Shown: positions 42,675 through 51,899, counted from the stretch's first letter. The stretch: 64,000 nt of DNA from Taibaiella sp. (GCA_016786705.1 JAEUVV010000013.1:62001-126000); one strand, 5' to 3'. Program-made: numbers and translations. The notes: generated by a model not told the origin, from the letters alone.

Positions 42675-42800
42675 AGCAAATGCGGTACTGTCCTATTGTT
42701 AATTCATTATTTATAACAGATTAGCAACATTCCGCTATAAAGCAGGCTGCGCTACTAAGCTTGGCGCTTTACTTTGCGTCTTATAAAAAAAATGAAGAAC

Positions 42801-44357
42801 ATGAAAAAAACTTTACTGGCAGTTCTCGCCTTCTCCTTAAGCACGCTAGCGCAGGCGCAAACGCTCGAGCCCGACCCTACATTTGGTACAAACGGAATAA
42901 CAGTAGGGGCCATCCCGGGCAACTACACCCAATTTTACGCGATCAAGAAAACAGCTAATGAATCTTTCATTTGCCTGGGTTCTGAAGAGGACAATAATGG
43001 GTCCACAAAAACCTTCCTGGCAAAATATACCAGTAGCGGGACTTTAGATAACAGCTTTGGCACTAACGGTATTGTAAAATTTAATGATGCCGACACAATT
43101 GACAATTACTATTTTGCATTAAGCCTGCAAAGCGACGGAAAAATACTGGTTGGCGGTGCTAGTCAGGACCAGACAACTACTGAAAATACCTTTTGGGTAA
43201 AGAGATATAATGCGAACGGTACTATTGATAATACATTTGGCAACAACGGTTCCGCCGAGGTGTTTAATAACCTGAACGATTATGGCTATATTCCAAATAT
43301 CAGTATACAGGCGGACGGGAAAATTTTAATAAGCTTTGGCGCTGATTCGGGAATACCCGGAGTAACCAGACTCAATGCAGATGGTAGCCTGGACAATACT
43401 TTCGGCACTAACGGCCTTGCCAATCCGGGTAATGGCATCAACGGCTTATTCTATAGTTATGTAAAAGCCCTGGATAACGGTAAGATACTGGTAGCGGCCT
43501 ATATTAATGATATATTCGGGAGCGGCTACACGAGTGAAATTATAGTTTACGGCTTAAACAGTAACGGCACTACCGATCTTGCATTTGGTGTGAATGGCAA
43601 GTTTAATTATACCCTTCCGGGACAGGACTTAGCGATCCAGAATCTGAACCTGCAAAGTGATGGCAAGATCATTATCGGAGGCTATAATTATGATCCTAAC
43701 AGCTCTTCGGCAGATACAAAAATTATGCTGATCCGGCTGCTTACTAACGGCTCACCGGATAACACTTTCGGCACCCAGGGAGTGGCAACAATGGTCCCGG
43801 AAAGCGGCGACATAGAAACCGGCAACGTTTATGTACTTAATGATGATCAATTAATAGTCAACTATGGCAACTATGACTCTTTATATTCCGGACTGGTGAA
43901 ATTTACTGCGAATGGCACACCTGATGTTTCTTTTAACGATAATAACGCGGTAAAGATTGTCCGTGATATTGAATTAGGAAATTTGGTGGGCGGCATTGAA
44001 GTGCAGTCTGATCAAAAAATTGTTTTTGCCGGCACAGCGGCTACCGGTATATCCGGCCCCGACTTTGAATACAAATCCATGATCGGAAGATTAAGGCGCT
44101 CGGGCATGGGCATAAATACTGCGTTCAAAGATATGGCCACCATCTATCCTAACCCGGCCAAAGACAGACTGTATATCGACCTTAAAAAGCACGAAGCTAC
44201 AGCCACTGTATTTGACCTTTCAGGAAAAAAAGTGCTGGAACAAAAAATATACCGTACCGGTACCCTAAACTTAGAACAACTAAATTCAGGTGCTTATTTA
44301 TTAGACCTGCGTTCTGGTGCTGTTAACGCCGCACAACAGTTCACGGTTATCAAATAA
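42801..44357 (+). CDS. Delta-60 repeat protein with T9SS sorting domain
   Basis: A 518-residue exported protein: signal peptide MKKTLLAVLAFSLSTLAQAQ. The mature part is a run of delta-60 repeats (PF17164), each with LDxxFGTNGxV..., a spacer and (L)QxDGKIL(V/I)GG: LDNSFGTNGIVKFNDA, IDNTFGNNGSAEVF, LDNTFGTNGLANPG, DLAFGVNGKFNYTL, PDNTFGTQGVATMV. Such repeats form a beta-propeller-like fold. The last 80 residues are a T9SS type A sorting domain: ATIYPNPAKDRLYIDL, TATVFDLSGKKVLEQ, SGAYLLDLRSG, QFTVIK. It would be displayed on or released from the surface. An ATG at 42792 is an equally possible start. Confidence 0.85.
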   Translation: MKKTLLAVLAFSLSTLAQAQTLEPDPTFGTNGITVGAIPGNYTQFYAIKKTANESFICLGSEEDNNGSTKTFLAKYTSSGTLDNSFGTNGIVKFNDADTIDNYYFALSLQSDGKILVGGASQDQTTTENTFWVKRYNANGTIDNTFGNNGSAEVFNNLNDYGYIPNISIQADGKILISFGADSGIPGVTRLNADGSLDNTFGTNGLANPGNGINGLFYSYVKALDNGKILVAAYINDIFGSGYTSEIIVYGLNSNGTTDLAFGVNGKFNYTLPGQDLAIQNLNLQSDGKIIIGGYNYDPNSSSADTKIMLIRLLTNGSPDNTFGTQGVATMVPESGDIETGNVYVLNDDQLIVNYGNYDSLYSGLVKFTANGTPDVSFNDNNAVKIVRDIELGNLVGGIEVQSDQKIVFAGTAATGISGPDFEYKSMIGRLRRSGMGINTAFKDMATIYPNPAKDRLYIDLKKHEATATVFDLSGKKVLEQKIYRTGTLNLEQLNSGAYLLDLRSGAVNAAQQFTVIK

Positions 44358-44370
44358 ATACGGACCAGCG

Positions 44371-44416
44371 ATAATAAAAATAGCTGCAGACCATGATCTG
44401 CAGCTATTTTTATTAT
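44371..44416. terminator. Bidirectional terminator with a perfect 20-bp stem
   Basis: Arms 44371-44390 and 44397-44416 pair perfectly around loop CCATGA. Sits between two converging T9SS cargo genes. Confidence 0.92.
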
Positions 44417-44428
44417 TAACTATTACTT

Positions 44429-46318
44429 TTATTGTTTTACAAACTTAGCTTTGAATTGCTCACTTCCGCTGCCAAGCTGCAGCCAGTAAATGCCGGCTGG
44501 CAAATGGGTAACATCAATCTGCTGTACAGAGTTACCGCTACCTTTACTGTTCAGTACTTCCTGCCCGTTAATATTATAGGCGACAACAGACTCAATGGAT
44601 TTTCCATTATTAAGCGCTACCTGTAATAATCCCTCGGTAGGATTAGGGAACAAGTTCAATACCGCTTGTTTTACAGCTACATTTTTTGTAGTAAGCGGAG
44701 CACTATTAACCACTACATCATCAAGATAGATATACCCGCCCAGTGCTGAAATATAACTAAACTTAAAGGCTACACTTTCCTGACCGGCAAGCTGGCTGAT
44801 ATCAATAGTAAAGGATTTGTATTTACTTTCATCCTTAGCCAGGGCAACAGCGTCAATACTTAAGGGGTTCAGTATCGGCGCATCATGCCCGCTCAGGTCC
44901 GCACCGGCTTTTTTGAACAAGGAAGTATAGGTAGCCCCACAGTCTGTAGATACCAGCACCTCTAGCGTATCTGCAAAAACAGTATCGGCAAATACATCCG
45001 GTGTATATTTTACATAGTTATAATCCACATTGAAATGAAGATAAACATTCGCCTGGTTCCTGAGGTCCAGCCTGGGACTAATCACTTCTTCGCGGGTGCC
45101 TGCATTATCAAAAATAAAGATTGAATTCAGACTGAATAAGGCATCATCTTCTTCATAATATTCAAAAGGAAGAATATAATCCCCGGAGTTATTAAATGCC
45201 CACCTGGACAATGAAGATTCATTCTGGAAGCGCTCCTCAAAGGGAATGCTTAATGCATCCTGCATTACATGCACCGTTTTTTGCATTGTATTAAAATCAG
45301 TAAATGTATCAGCAGTAAGTTGATTAATACCTGCCACGCCCACTTTAAAATCATAGTGATCGGTAGCCAGGTTGCCTGCATTAAAATAAGGTAAATTAAT
45401 CAGCTCAGATTCATGTGGCGCCAGGTTGCCCTGCCATTTTACTGTATCCAGGTCATTCCCTACCCCAAACACGAATTGTACACTATCCAGGTTTACATTA
45501 CCGGTATTCTGAAAAAGTATACTTGAACCGATAATCCCGTCGCAACTGCGCTCCGGAACATTCAAGCTGTAAATACCGGCATCCGCACCGTTACTGGAAG
45601 GTTGATTAAAAAAGGCGGAGTACGGGTAGTCCTGAAAACCAGGTACGGTATGCGCCCCGGCAAAGATTTTATAGGCAACCTTTCCATCATTTGCAACAAG
45701 CTGGGCAACAGTCCTGTTAACCGGTTCATTATACAAAGGATCGTTATTCCCTATGGTTACATAAACCGGCAGTTCACTGGCCGCGGCAAAATTGTAAGTA
45801 AACTGGGCATTATTAGCCGCTTCTTTCACCCCCTGTATAGCGGGCGTATTCAGCAATAATGCCTTAAACTTTGCAACATTATCCAATCCATATTTAAGTG
45901 CGCTTCTGCCTCCCAGGGAAAAACCCTGCAGGATGATTTCATTTGTGTCGATATTATAATTGGTACGGGCATAATTGATCGCTTCTTCGATAATCAGCTC
46001 ATCGCCTGCCGGCTGATAAAAATCACGTCCCTGGTCATTACCGCCATCAGGACAAATAAGAATAGTGTTAGGAAATGCAGCCTGGAACGCTAAGGAATTC
46101 ACCAGCGCATTCCGGTAATTAGTTGCGACATCACCCATACCATGCAGGGCGATGACCAGTTTATGCGGTTGTGCCGCGGTATAAGTTGCAGGAACAAAGT
46201 TGGCCAGCGTACGTGCGCTGCCATTAAAGGTAACCGAGCTGTTAAAACTCCCTGTCTGCTGTGCACCTGCACTATATCCCATGCAGGCCGCAACGATCAA
46301 AATCAAATACTTCTTCAT
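44429..46318 (-). CDS. T9SS-secreted alpha/beta-hydrolase (esterase/PHB-depolymerase-like)
   Basis: A 629-residue exported enzyme. Signal peptide to GAQ; an alpha/beta-hydrolase domain (about 25-240) with oxyanion-side VIALHGMGD, nucleophile S134 in LQGFSLGG, an Asp in IGNNDPLYN and the His in FAGAHTVPG, so a full triad. Linker/Ig-like modules follow, then a C-terminal T9SS type A sorting domain (LFPNPTEGLLQVAL, VVAYNINGQEVL, AGIYWLQLGSG, FKAKFVKQ). The middle (about 340-540) contains a jelly-roll-like domain. It resembles secreted feruloyl/acetyl-xylan esterases and PHB depolymerases; the substrate is unknown. It should act outside the cell. Confidence 0.82.
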   Translation of the reverse strand: MKKYLILIVAACMGYSAGAQQTGSFNSSVTFNGSARTLANFVPATYTAAQPHKLVIALHGMGDVATNYRNALVNSLAFQAAFPNTILICPDGGNDQGRDFYQPAGDELIIEEAINYARTNYNIDTNEIILQGFSLGGRSALKYGLDNVAKFKALLLNTPAIQGVKEAANNAQFTYNFAAASELPVYVTIGNNDPLYNEPVNRTVAQLVANDGKVAYKIFAGAHTVPGFQDYPYSAFFNQPSSNGADAGIYSLNVPERSCDGIIGSSILFQNTGNVNLDSVQFVFGVGNDLDTVKWQGNLAPHESELINLPYFNAGNLATDHYDFKVGVAGINQLTADTFTDFNTMQKTVHVMQDALSIPFEERFQNESSLSRWAFNNSGDYILPFEYYEEDDALFSLNSIFIFDNAGTREEVISPRLDLRNQANVYLHFNVDYNYVKYTPDVFADTVFADTLEVLVSTDCGATYTSLFKKAGADLSGHDAPILNPLSIDAVALAKDESKYKSFTIDISQLAGQESVAFKFSYISALGGYIYLDDVVVNSAPLTTKNVAVKQAVLNLFPNPTEGLLQVALNNGKSIESVVAYNINGQEVLNSKGSGNSVQQIDVTHLPAGIYWLQLGSGSEQFKAKFVKQ

Positions 46319-46337
46319 AACATAACTAATTTGGCTA

Positions 46338-46345
46338 CAAAGCTA
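46338..46345 (-). promoter_or_regulatory. -7 promoter box of the T9SS esterase gene
   Basis: TAGCTTTG on the minus strand, an exact TAnnTTTG match, 19 bp before the start codon. Confidence 0.55.
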
Positions 46346-46388
46346 GATGAGCTATGACTCAAAAAATGGTAGAATTCAGACAATTTTC

Positions 46389-47228
46389 TCACTGTCTTTC
46401 TAAGATCATTTTCTTATTACAATAAGTAGCTACATTCTGAAAAAAAGCTTTAGGTGATTTCAGGGTCAGGGACCGGTAAATTTTATTGAAATAGGAGGCA
46501 TCATAATAATTACTGCCATAAGCAAGGTCCGTAAGGCTTTTAAAGTTTTCTGCCACCAGTTTTGTTTCCAGCGAGTACCGGAACTGGGCTATTTTCCTGA
46601 AATTGTGCGGGGAGAGGCCATTATATTTAAACACAAGCCGGTAAAGTGTTCGCTCAGAAAGGAACAATCGTTGCGCAATATCCGAAATTTTCAAGCGGCA
46701 ATCTATATCTTTCAGCAAGACACTCGCCTGTTGGTACAAAGGCCAGTCTTCCCTTACTTTCAATATAGATAACAGGAATGCCTCCAGTAATGCCAGCTGT
46801 GCAACATGGCTTTTTTCCCTGAAAAAAGATTGAATAAATACATTATAACCCGGGGCATTTTTCCAGGCTTCAAACACCTGGGTATGATTACCGGCGACCA
46901 TAGCAAAGTCATCGGTCATAAAATTACTCAAAGCCCCGTCTTTAAATATAATGGTCAGTTTTGAAATACTGCCGCTGAAGCGTACCAGTATAGGCTCAGT
47001 ATATACGCCCTGCAAAAGCATTTGCGGCTTTCCGTCCCGGATTCCTTTTACACTAATTGTTTGCTCTTTTATTTCATATTCGAAACCACGGTGAATATTG
47101 AGCGGTTTATGGTAATGCGGGAAAGCATAAAACTGGACCGGTTCCTCATAGTCGGTTGCTAAAAAATAGAAAAAATCTATAAACTGCTTTAAAACTTCGG
47201 ATTGAGGTTGATAGTGCAAAAAATCCAT
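46389..47228 (-). CDS. AraC-family transcriptional regulator
   Basis: A 279-residue regulator. The N-terminal sensing half (about 1-160; FYAFPHYHKPLNIHRGFEYEI) is of the DUF6597-like type in Bacteroidota AraC proteins. The C-terminal DNA-binding half (about 170-265) has two helix-turn-helices: LKISDIAQRLFLSERTLYRLVFKYNGLSPHNFRKIAQFR and SLTDLAYGSNYYDASYFNKIYRSLTLKSPKAFF. The start is set at the ATG at 47228 rather than the TTG at 47237. It is transcribed toward the esterase gene's 5' side on the same strand, 70 bp away, so it may control it; that is a guess. Confidence 0.88.
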   Translation of the reverse strand: MDFLHYQPQSEVLKQFIDFFYFLATDYEEPVQFYAFPHYHKPLNIHRGFEYEIKEQTISVKGIRDGKPQMLLQGVYTEPILVRFSGSISKLTIIFKDGALSNFMTDDFAMVAGNHTQVFEAWKNAPGYNVFIQSFFREKSHVAQLALLEAFLLSILKVREDWPLYQQASVLLKDIDCRLKISDIAQRLFLSERTLYRLVFKYNGLSPHNFRKIAQFRYSLETKLVAENFKSLTDLAYGSNYYDASYFNKIYRSLTLKSPKAFFQNVATYCNKKMILERQ

Positions 47229-47348
47229 GGAACACAAATACGTTTACTACTCCTTGTAAAGATAAACATTATTAAAACGTCAGGAACCAATCTTTATGAT
47301 AGCAACAGCTTAATTATTCAAAATGAAACTTAGCCTCTCTCTAAATAC

Positions 47349-47379
47349 AAAAAGGGACGACCCTTTACGGATCGTCCCC
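47349..47379 (-). terminator. Terminator of dnaK
   Basis: Minus strand: GGGACGATCC, loop GTAAA, GGGTCGTCCC (one mismatch), then five T; 27 bp past the dnaK stop. Confidence 0.85.
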
Positions 47380-47405
47380 TGTATGATTAAGCTAAAAATA
47401 AAAGC

Positions 47406-49304
47406 TTATTTTACTTCTTCAAAATCGGCATCAGCTACATCATCTCCACCAGCATTTTGGTTGGCACCTTGCTGTGCGCCGCCAGCATTCGGGTCTTGCT
47501 GGCCTTGTGCGTAGATATCTTCACTGGCAGCATTCCATGCAGCGTTCAGTTTTTCCATTGCACCGTCCAGGCCATCAATGTTTTCTGATTTATGTGCTTC
47601 TTTCAATTCAGTCAGAGCAGACTCAATAGCCGATTTTTTATCCGTCGGAATTTTATCCGCATGCTCTTTCAACTGCTTTTCCGTATTGAAGATGAGGCCA
47701 TCCGCCATATTCAGTTTTTCAACTTTTTCACGTACCGCTTTATCCGCCTCTTCGTTAGCTTTCGCATCGTTCTTCATTCTTTCGATCTCTTCTTTGCTTA
47801 AGCCGGAACCTGCTTCGATACGGATATTTTGTTGCTTACCGGTACCTTTATCTTTTGCCGTTACATTCAGGATACCATTCGCATCGATGTCAAAAATAAC
47901 TTCGATCTGAGGTACGCCTCTTGGAGCCGGTGGAATATCGTTCAATACAAACTTACCTAGAGATTTGTTTTGATTGGCCATCGGGCGCTCACCCTGTACT
48001 ACATTGATCTCAACACTTGGCTGGTTATCGCTGGCTGTAGAGAACGTCTCTGATTTTTTAGTCGGGATAGTTGTGTTAGACTCGATCAGTTTAGTCATCA
48101 CACCACCATAAGTTTCGATACCTAAAGAAAGCGGGGTAACATCTAACAATAATACGTCTTTAACATCACCGGTCAATACACCACCCTGGATCGCAGCACC
48201 AATCGCTACTACCTCATCCGGGTTAACGGATTTGTTTGGTTTTTTACCGAAGAACGCTTCTACTACTTCCTGGATCTTAGGGATACGGGTAGAACCACCT
48301 ACCAGGATCACTTCGTCGATCTCTCCTTTGTCCATACCGGCATCTTTCAATGCTTTACGACAAGGTTCTAAAGTACGCTCGATCAGGCTATCAGCGATCT
48401 GCTCAAATTTAGCACGGCTTAACTTACGTACCAAGTGTTGCGGTACGCCGTCAATAGCAGTGATATAAGGTAAGTTGATCTCGGTTTCCTGAGAAGAAGA
48501 CAGCTCAATTTTTGCTTTCTCTGCAGCTTCTTTCAAACGTTGCCAGGCCATAGGATCTTTGTGCAGGTCAACAGTAGGATGATCTACTTTAAATTCATCT
48601 GCTAACCAGTCCATGATCACTTTATCAAAGTCATCACCTCCCAGGTGTGTATCACCATTAGTAGATTTTACTTCAAAAACGCCATCACCCAATTCCAGGA
48701 TAGACACGTCAAATGTACCACCACCAAGGTCAAATACAACGATTTTGCTGTCTTGTCCTTTTTTATCTAAACCGTAAGCCAAAGCGGCTGCTGTAGGCTC
48801 ATTGATAATTCTTCTTACATTCAGGCCCGCGATCTCACCGGCTTCTTTTGTAGCCTGGCGCTGCGCGTCATTAAAGTAGGCTGGAACGGTAATTACCGCT
48901 TCATTCACATCCTGTCCCAGGAAGTCTTCCGCAGTTTTCTTCATTTTCTGAAGGATCATTGCAGAAATTTCCTGTGGGGTATATAAACGGCCTTCAATAT
49001 CCACCCTTGGGGTATTATTATCTCCCTTTACCACTTTATAAGCACTATGCGCTGTTTCTCCGGTCACCTCATCAAAGCGGGCACCCATAAAACGTTTAAT
49101 AGAGCTGATCGTGTTAACCGGGTTAGTGATCGCCTGGCGCTTTGCCGGATCACCTACTTTACGTTCTCCGTTTTTCAAAAATGCAACAACAGAAGGCGTA
49201 GTTCTGCGGCCTTCATCATTGGCAATAACAACCGGCTCATTACCTTCCATTACTGCAACACATGAGTTCGTTGTTCCTAAGTCAATTCCTATGATTTTTC
49301 CCAT
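47406..49304 (-). CDS. dnaK: Hsp70 chaperone DnaK
   Basis: A 632-residue Hsp70 of normal length. The ATPase domain (1-385) has the three phosphate/adenosine signatures: GIDLGTTNSCVAVMEG, VFDLGGGTFDVSIL and VILVGGSTRIPKIQEVVE. The DVLLLDVTPLSLGIET linker, substrate-binding beta domain (about 395-505) and helical lid follow, ending in the conserved DVADADFEEVK. It refolds and protects proteins in the cytosol with J-domain proteins and GrpE. It is a single-gene unit here, without grpE/dnaJ beside it. The upstream 260 bp contains repeated GTCAT/ATGAC elements but no exact TAnnTTTG box, so control may be through an alternative or modified promoter. Confidence 0.99.
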   Translation of the reverse strand: MGKIIGIDLGTTNSCVAVMEGNEPVVIANDEGRRTTPSVVAFLKNGERKVGDPAKRQAITNPVNTISSIKRFMGARFDEVTGETAHSAYKVVKGDNNTPRVDIEGRLYTPQEISAMILQKMKKTAEDFLGQDVNEAVITVPAYFNDAQRQATKEAGEIAGLNVRRIINEPTAAALAYGLDKKGQDSKIVVFDLGGGTFDVSILELGDGVFEVKSTNGDTHLGGDDFDKVIMDWLADEFKVDHPTVDLHKDPMAWQRLKEAAEKAKIELSSSQETEINLPYITAIDGVPQHLVRKLSRAKFEQIADSLIERTLEPCRKALKDAGMDKGEIDEVILVGGSTRIPKIQEVVEAFFGKKPNKSVNPDEVVAIGAAIQGGVLTGDVKDVLLLDVTPLSLGIETYGGVMTKLIESNTTIPTKKSETFSTASDNQPSVEINVVQGERPMANQNKSLGKFVLNDIPPAPRGVPQIEVIFDIDANGILNVTAKDKGTGKQQNIRIEAGSGLSKEEIERMKNDAKANEEADKAVREKVEKLNMADGLIFNTEKQLKEHADKIPTDKKSAIESALTELKEAHKSENIDGLDGAMEKLNAAWNAASEDIYAQGQQDPNAGGAQQGANQNAGGDDVADADFEEVK

Positions 49305-49399
49305 AATATTTATTTCCTTTTATTTGCTTTTTGTGTTTTACTCTTTAAACTCAATTATATTGCCAAATGCTATAAAAATGCAAAAATGGCAGTCTTTAT

Positions 49400-49475
49400 G
49401 TCATTTTTAAGCTCCTGAATGAACAAATGACCTACCCCAATTATGAAATCCATTTTTTTGTCATATTTAAATGAC
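49400..49475. promoter_or_regulatory. Repeated GTCAT/ATGAC elements upstream of dnaK
   Basis: GTCAT at 49400-49404 and 49460-49464 and ATGAC at 49427-49431 and 49471-49475 give two inverted pairs (N22 and N6 spacing). They lie 95-170 bp before the dnaK ATG. Candidate operators or processing elements, not proven. Confidence 0.35.
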
Positions 49476-49511
49476 TCAAGAACTGCGTTACCGGTTAAAC
49501 TGTCTTAAAAC

Positions 49512-49543
49512 ATAAAAGAGTAAGCTTATGCTTACTCTTTTAT
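49512..49543 (-). terminator. Terminator of ompH
   Basis: Perfect 14-bp stem (49512-49525 with 49530-49543) around loop TTAT, with T-rich sequence in the right arm of the minus-strand hairpin. Confidence 0.88.
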
Positions 49544-49570
49544 CCTATATATGCATGAAAATTTCATACT

Positions 49571-50104
49571 TTATTTCAACAGTTGAATGACCTGCTCGGT
49601 ATAATTTCTTTTTTCATTGATATAAGCCAGGCTGGTATTTACATCTTCAAAAAAGTAAACAACATCCAGGTTTTCTGCTATAGCCATCTTTTTGATCGCG
49701 GCATCCACTTTAGCTAATACCGGCTCCACTTTTTCTTTTTGCAATTTGGCGATCTTTGCGTCATAGCCCTTTCCTTTATTCTCCAGGACAACATTATCAT
49801 CAAATACTTTTTTTAAAGCCATGGTATCTGCAGGGGTCATTCTTTTTTTGATCGCGTCTAAGGTTTCATTGGCTTTCGGGCTATAAGCCGCCATCAGGCT
49901 TCTGGCTTTGGTCTGTAACTGCTCTCCCTGCACCTGCATTTCCTTATTATAAGCCGCCTGCATACTGTCAATTGATTTCAGATCATTTATAAAACCGGGA
50001 ATACTCTGGTAAATGACCGCACGGCTTACAAAGCCCACTTGCGCCTGAGTCGTATAGCCCAGACACATTAAAGCTACAAATACGTATAAAAATTGTTTTT
50101 TCAT
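49571..50104 (-). CDS. OmpH/Skp-family periplasmic chaperone
   Basis: A 177-residue exported protein: signal peptide (MKKQFLYVFVALMCLGYTTQAQ), mature start VGFVSRAVIYQSIPGF, then two long amphipathic helices (about 45-150) that form the tentacle-like coiled coils of Skp, and a C-terminal strand VVYFFEDVNTSLAYINEKRNYTEQVIQLLK. Skp-type proteins hold unfolded outer-membrane proteins on their way to the BAM complex. The many beta-barrel genes of this window are possible clients. A TACATTTG box ends only 4 nt before the ATG, so its mRNA appears to be leaderless. Confidence 0.88.
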   Translation of the reverse strand: MKKQFLYVFVALMCLGYTTQAQVGFVSRAVIYQSIPGFINDLKSIDSMQAAYNKEMQVQGEQLQTKARSLMAAYSPKANETLDAIKKRMTPADTMALKKVFDDNVVLENKGKGYDAKIAKLQKEKVEPVLAKVDAAIKKMAIAENLDVVYFFEDVNTSLAYINEKRNYTEQVIQLLK

Positions 50105-50108
50105 GTGG

Positions 50109-50116
50109 CAAATGTA
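50109..50116 (-). promoter_or_regulatory. -7 promoter box of ompH, leaderless configuration
   Basis: TACATTTG on the minus strand; 4 nt separate it from the ATG at 50104. Confidence 0.55.
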
Positions 50117-50158
50117 TGAAAAATTGATGTTTAAAAATTTGTAATCACCTGTTTGTCT

Positions 50159-50821
50159 TTACAGCTGAAGCAACTTGTTATAATCATTTAAAGAAAAATG
50201 CTCCAATGTGGTCAACTTCAGATCTGCCAGGCCGAATTGCGGATCATTGTAGTGGCTGGCCTCCGGTACGGCAACTACCTGCATACGAGCCGCTTTGGCC
50301 GCTACCATGCCATTGACCGAATCTTCAAAAGCCACACAGCGCCAGGGCAGGACCTGCATCGCTTCTGCACAGTTGAGATACACTTCCGGGTGCGGCTTAC
50401 CCAGGCGGCAATTATCAGCTGTACTGATGCAGGAAAAATAATGCCTTAAACCAAAAAAGTCCAGCAGGCTGTCTACCAATCTTTTAGGGGAAGATGTGGC
50501 TAGGCCTATGGCGATATTTTCTTTTTTACAGGCTTCCAGCAAATTGATGACCCCAGGGAGAATTTTACCTTTAGTATGGGAAATACTGATCACCGTATCC
50601 AGTATATCCTCTGCCATCTGCAAGGCTTTCCCGGAATCCTGCCAGCCAAAATGCTCATTCCAGAAGCCGGTCACTTCATAGATACGCAGGCCCTTAGTAT
50701 GCTTCAGCAGCTCGGTGCTTACCGCCACCTCGCATCTTGCAGCCACCTGGTGCATACTTTCCAGCCATATAACCGGGTCGGTATCCAGCAGGAGCCCGTC
50801 CATGTCAAAAATTACTGCCAT
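50159..50821 (-). CDS. HAD-superfamily sugar phosphatase (YniC/HxpB-like)
   Basis: A 220-residue HAD hydrolase of subfamily I. Motif I is IFDMDGLLLDTDPV (nucleophile D6 and D8), the cap domain spans about 16-80, motif II is LATSSPKR, motif III Lys is in RLGKPHPEVY, and motif IV is FEDSVNGMVAAKAA. These match phosphoglucomutase-like phosphatases such as YniC, which remove phosphate from hexitol- and 2-deoxyglucose-6-phosphate. Cytosolic; Mg-dependent by family. It is preceded on the same strand by a PorG-like gene with a terminator in between. Confidence 0.88.
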   Translation of the reverse strand: MAVIFDMDGLLLDTDPVIWLESMHQVAARCEVAVSTELLKHTKGLRIYEVTGFWNEHFGWQDSGKALQMAEDILDTVISISHTKGKILPGVINLLEACKKENIAIGLATSSPKRLVDSLLDFFGLRHYFSCISTADNCRLGKPHPEVYLNCAEAMQVLPWRCVAFEDSVNGMVAAKAARMQVVAVPEASHYNDPQFGLADLKLTTLEHFSLNDYNKLLQL

Positions 50822-50848
50822 ATATAATTCTATATTTTTATTACAAGT

Positions 50849-50874
50849 AGAAAACGCGCCTCATGCGGCGCGTT
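50849..50874 (-). terminator. Terminator of the PorG-like gene
   Basis: AACGCGCC, 6-nt loop, GGCGCGTT, followed by TTTTC on the minus strand; 11 bp past the stop. Confidence 0.8.
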
Positions 50875-50884
50875 CAAATATTTT

Positions 50885-51745
50885 TTATTGGTTCCAAAGC
50901 GGATGGTCCGAAGGGCACCGGTAAGTTTTCAATTGGAACGAAAGCGTGATCTGACCTACAAAATACTGGTCTATAGTGGCCCGGTCTCCTCTTTGCCGGC
51001 CTTCAATACCCAGTTTCCCCCCATCTACAAGTATAGAAGGGTCCTGGAGCAATGAAGAAGTCGTAGGCCGGCCATTAGGGGTCAGGAAGCGTTGCTCACC
51101 GACATAGTTGGTACTCACATCGTCCAGGTAATCGGTCAGGGCAAAGCGATGCACAAATTCCACGCCCAGGTTAATCCCCGGGGCTATCCAGTACTTGATA
51201 CCGGCACCAAAAGGAATAACCGCGTTGATCCTGTTATACTTCCGGTCTGCATATTCTTCAAAATTCTGTCCTTCAGTACCTAAACCCTTCAGCCCCACTC
51301 TGCGCCCGCCATGAATGACATAAGGATTGGAATATAACGCGCCAACACCCAAAACCATATAGGGCGTAAAACGACGTCCTTCATCACCGGTCATAAAATA
51401 GAAAAAATTGAACTCACCCATAGCCATCAGCTCAATAATATCATTTTTGAAGCTCAGGTTACGTGCCTGCTGGAAGGGATTTTCCGAATCGCTGTCTTTA
51501 CCCGAAAGATGTGTATAATTCAATCCCATGCGGAGGGAAACATATGGATTAAAATAATAACGGTAAAAAGCGCCTGCAGCTACATTGATGCTCTTAAACC
51601 CATATTCAGGGTTCAGGTCCCCGAAGTATTGGGAAGCGCCGCCCATAATGCCATACTCATTACGTTCATAGAATTTCTGCGCAAAACTGTTTTTAGCACC
51701 AAACAATACTGCCGCAGCAAATAAAAACGAAATGTAATACCTCAT
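50885..51745 (-). CDS. porG: PorG-like (DUF6089) outer-membrane protein
   Basis: A 286-residue protein starting MRYYISFLFAAAVLFGAKNSFAQ, then the family signature EYGIMGGASQYFGDLNPEYGF, barrel strands (AAGAFYRYYFNPYVSLRMGLNY, FTPYMVLGVGALYSNP, PFGAGIKYWIAPGINLGVEF) and the end TYRCPSDHPLWNQ. This matches the DUF6089/PorG family, in which PorG is an outer-membrane component of the type IX secretion machinery; four T9SS cargo proteins occur in this window. The start is set at 51745: the first possible start (TTG 51787) overlaps the -7 box and the second (51775) is too close to it. No other por genes are adjacent. Confidence 0.7.
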   Translation of the reverse strand: MRYYISFLFAAAVLFGAKNSFAQKFYERNEYGIMGGASQYFGDLNPEYGFKSINVAAGAFYRYYFNPYVSLRMGLNYTHLSGKDSDSENPFQQARNLSFKNDIIELMAMGEFNFFYFMTGDEGRRFTPYMVLGVGALYSNPYVIHGGRRVGLKGLGTEGQNFEEYADRKYNRINAVIPFGAGIKYWIAPGINLGVEFVHRFALTDYLDDVSTNYVGEQRFLTPNGRPTTSSLLQDPSILVDGGKLGIEGRQRGDRATIDQYFVGQITLSFQLKTYRCPSDHPLWNQ

Positions 51746-51784
51746 ACCCGATTTAAGTTTAAATGATCTCCTCATACGGAAACG

Positions 51785-51792
51785 CAAATTTA
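51785..51792 (-). promoter_or_regulatory. -7 promoter box of the PorG-like gene
   Basis: TAAATTTG on the minus strand, 39 bp before the ATG at 51745; decides the start codon. Confidence 0.6.
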
Positions 51793-51899
51793 CGAACTAA
51801 TTATATAAAAGAATGCTTCTATCCGAAGGCTTATCCTACAAGAATATGCAAATTCCTTTGTAATTTCACCCTTTATCTACATAATAGCTCATTATTTAT

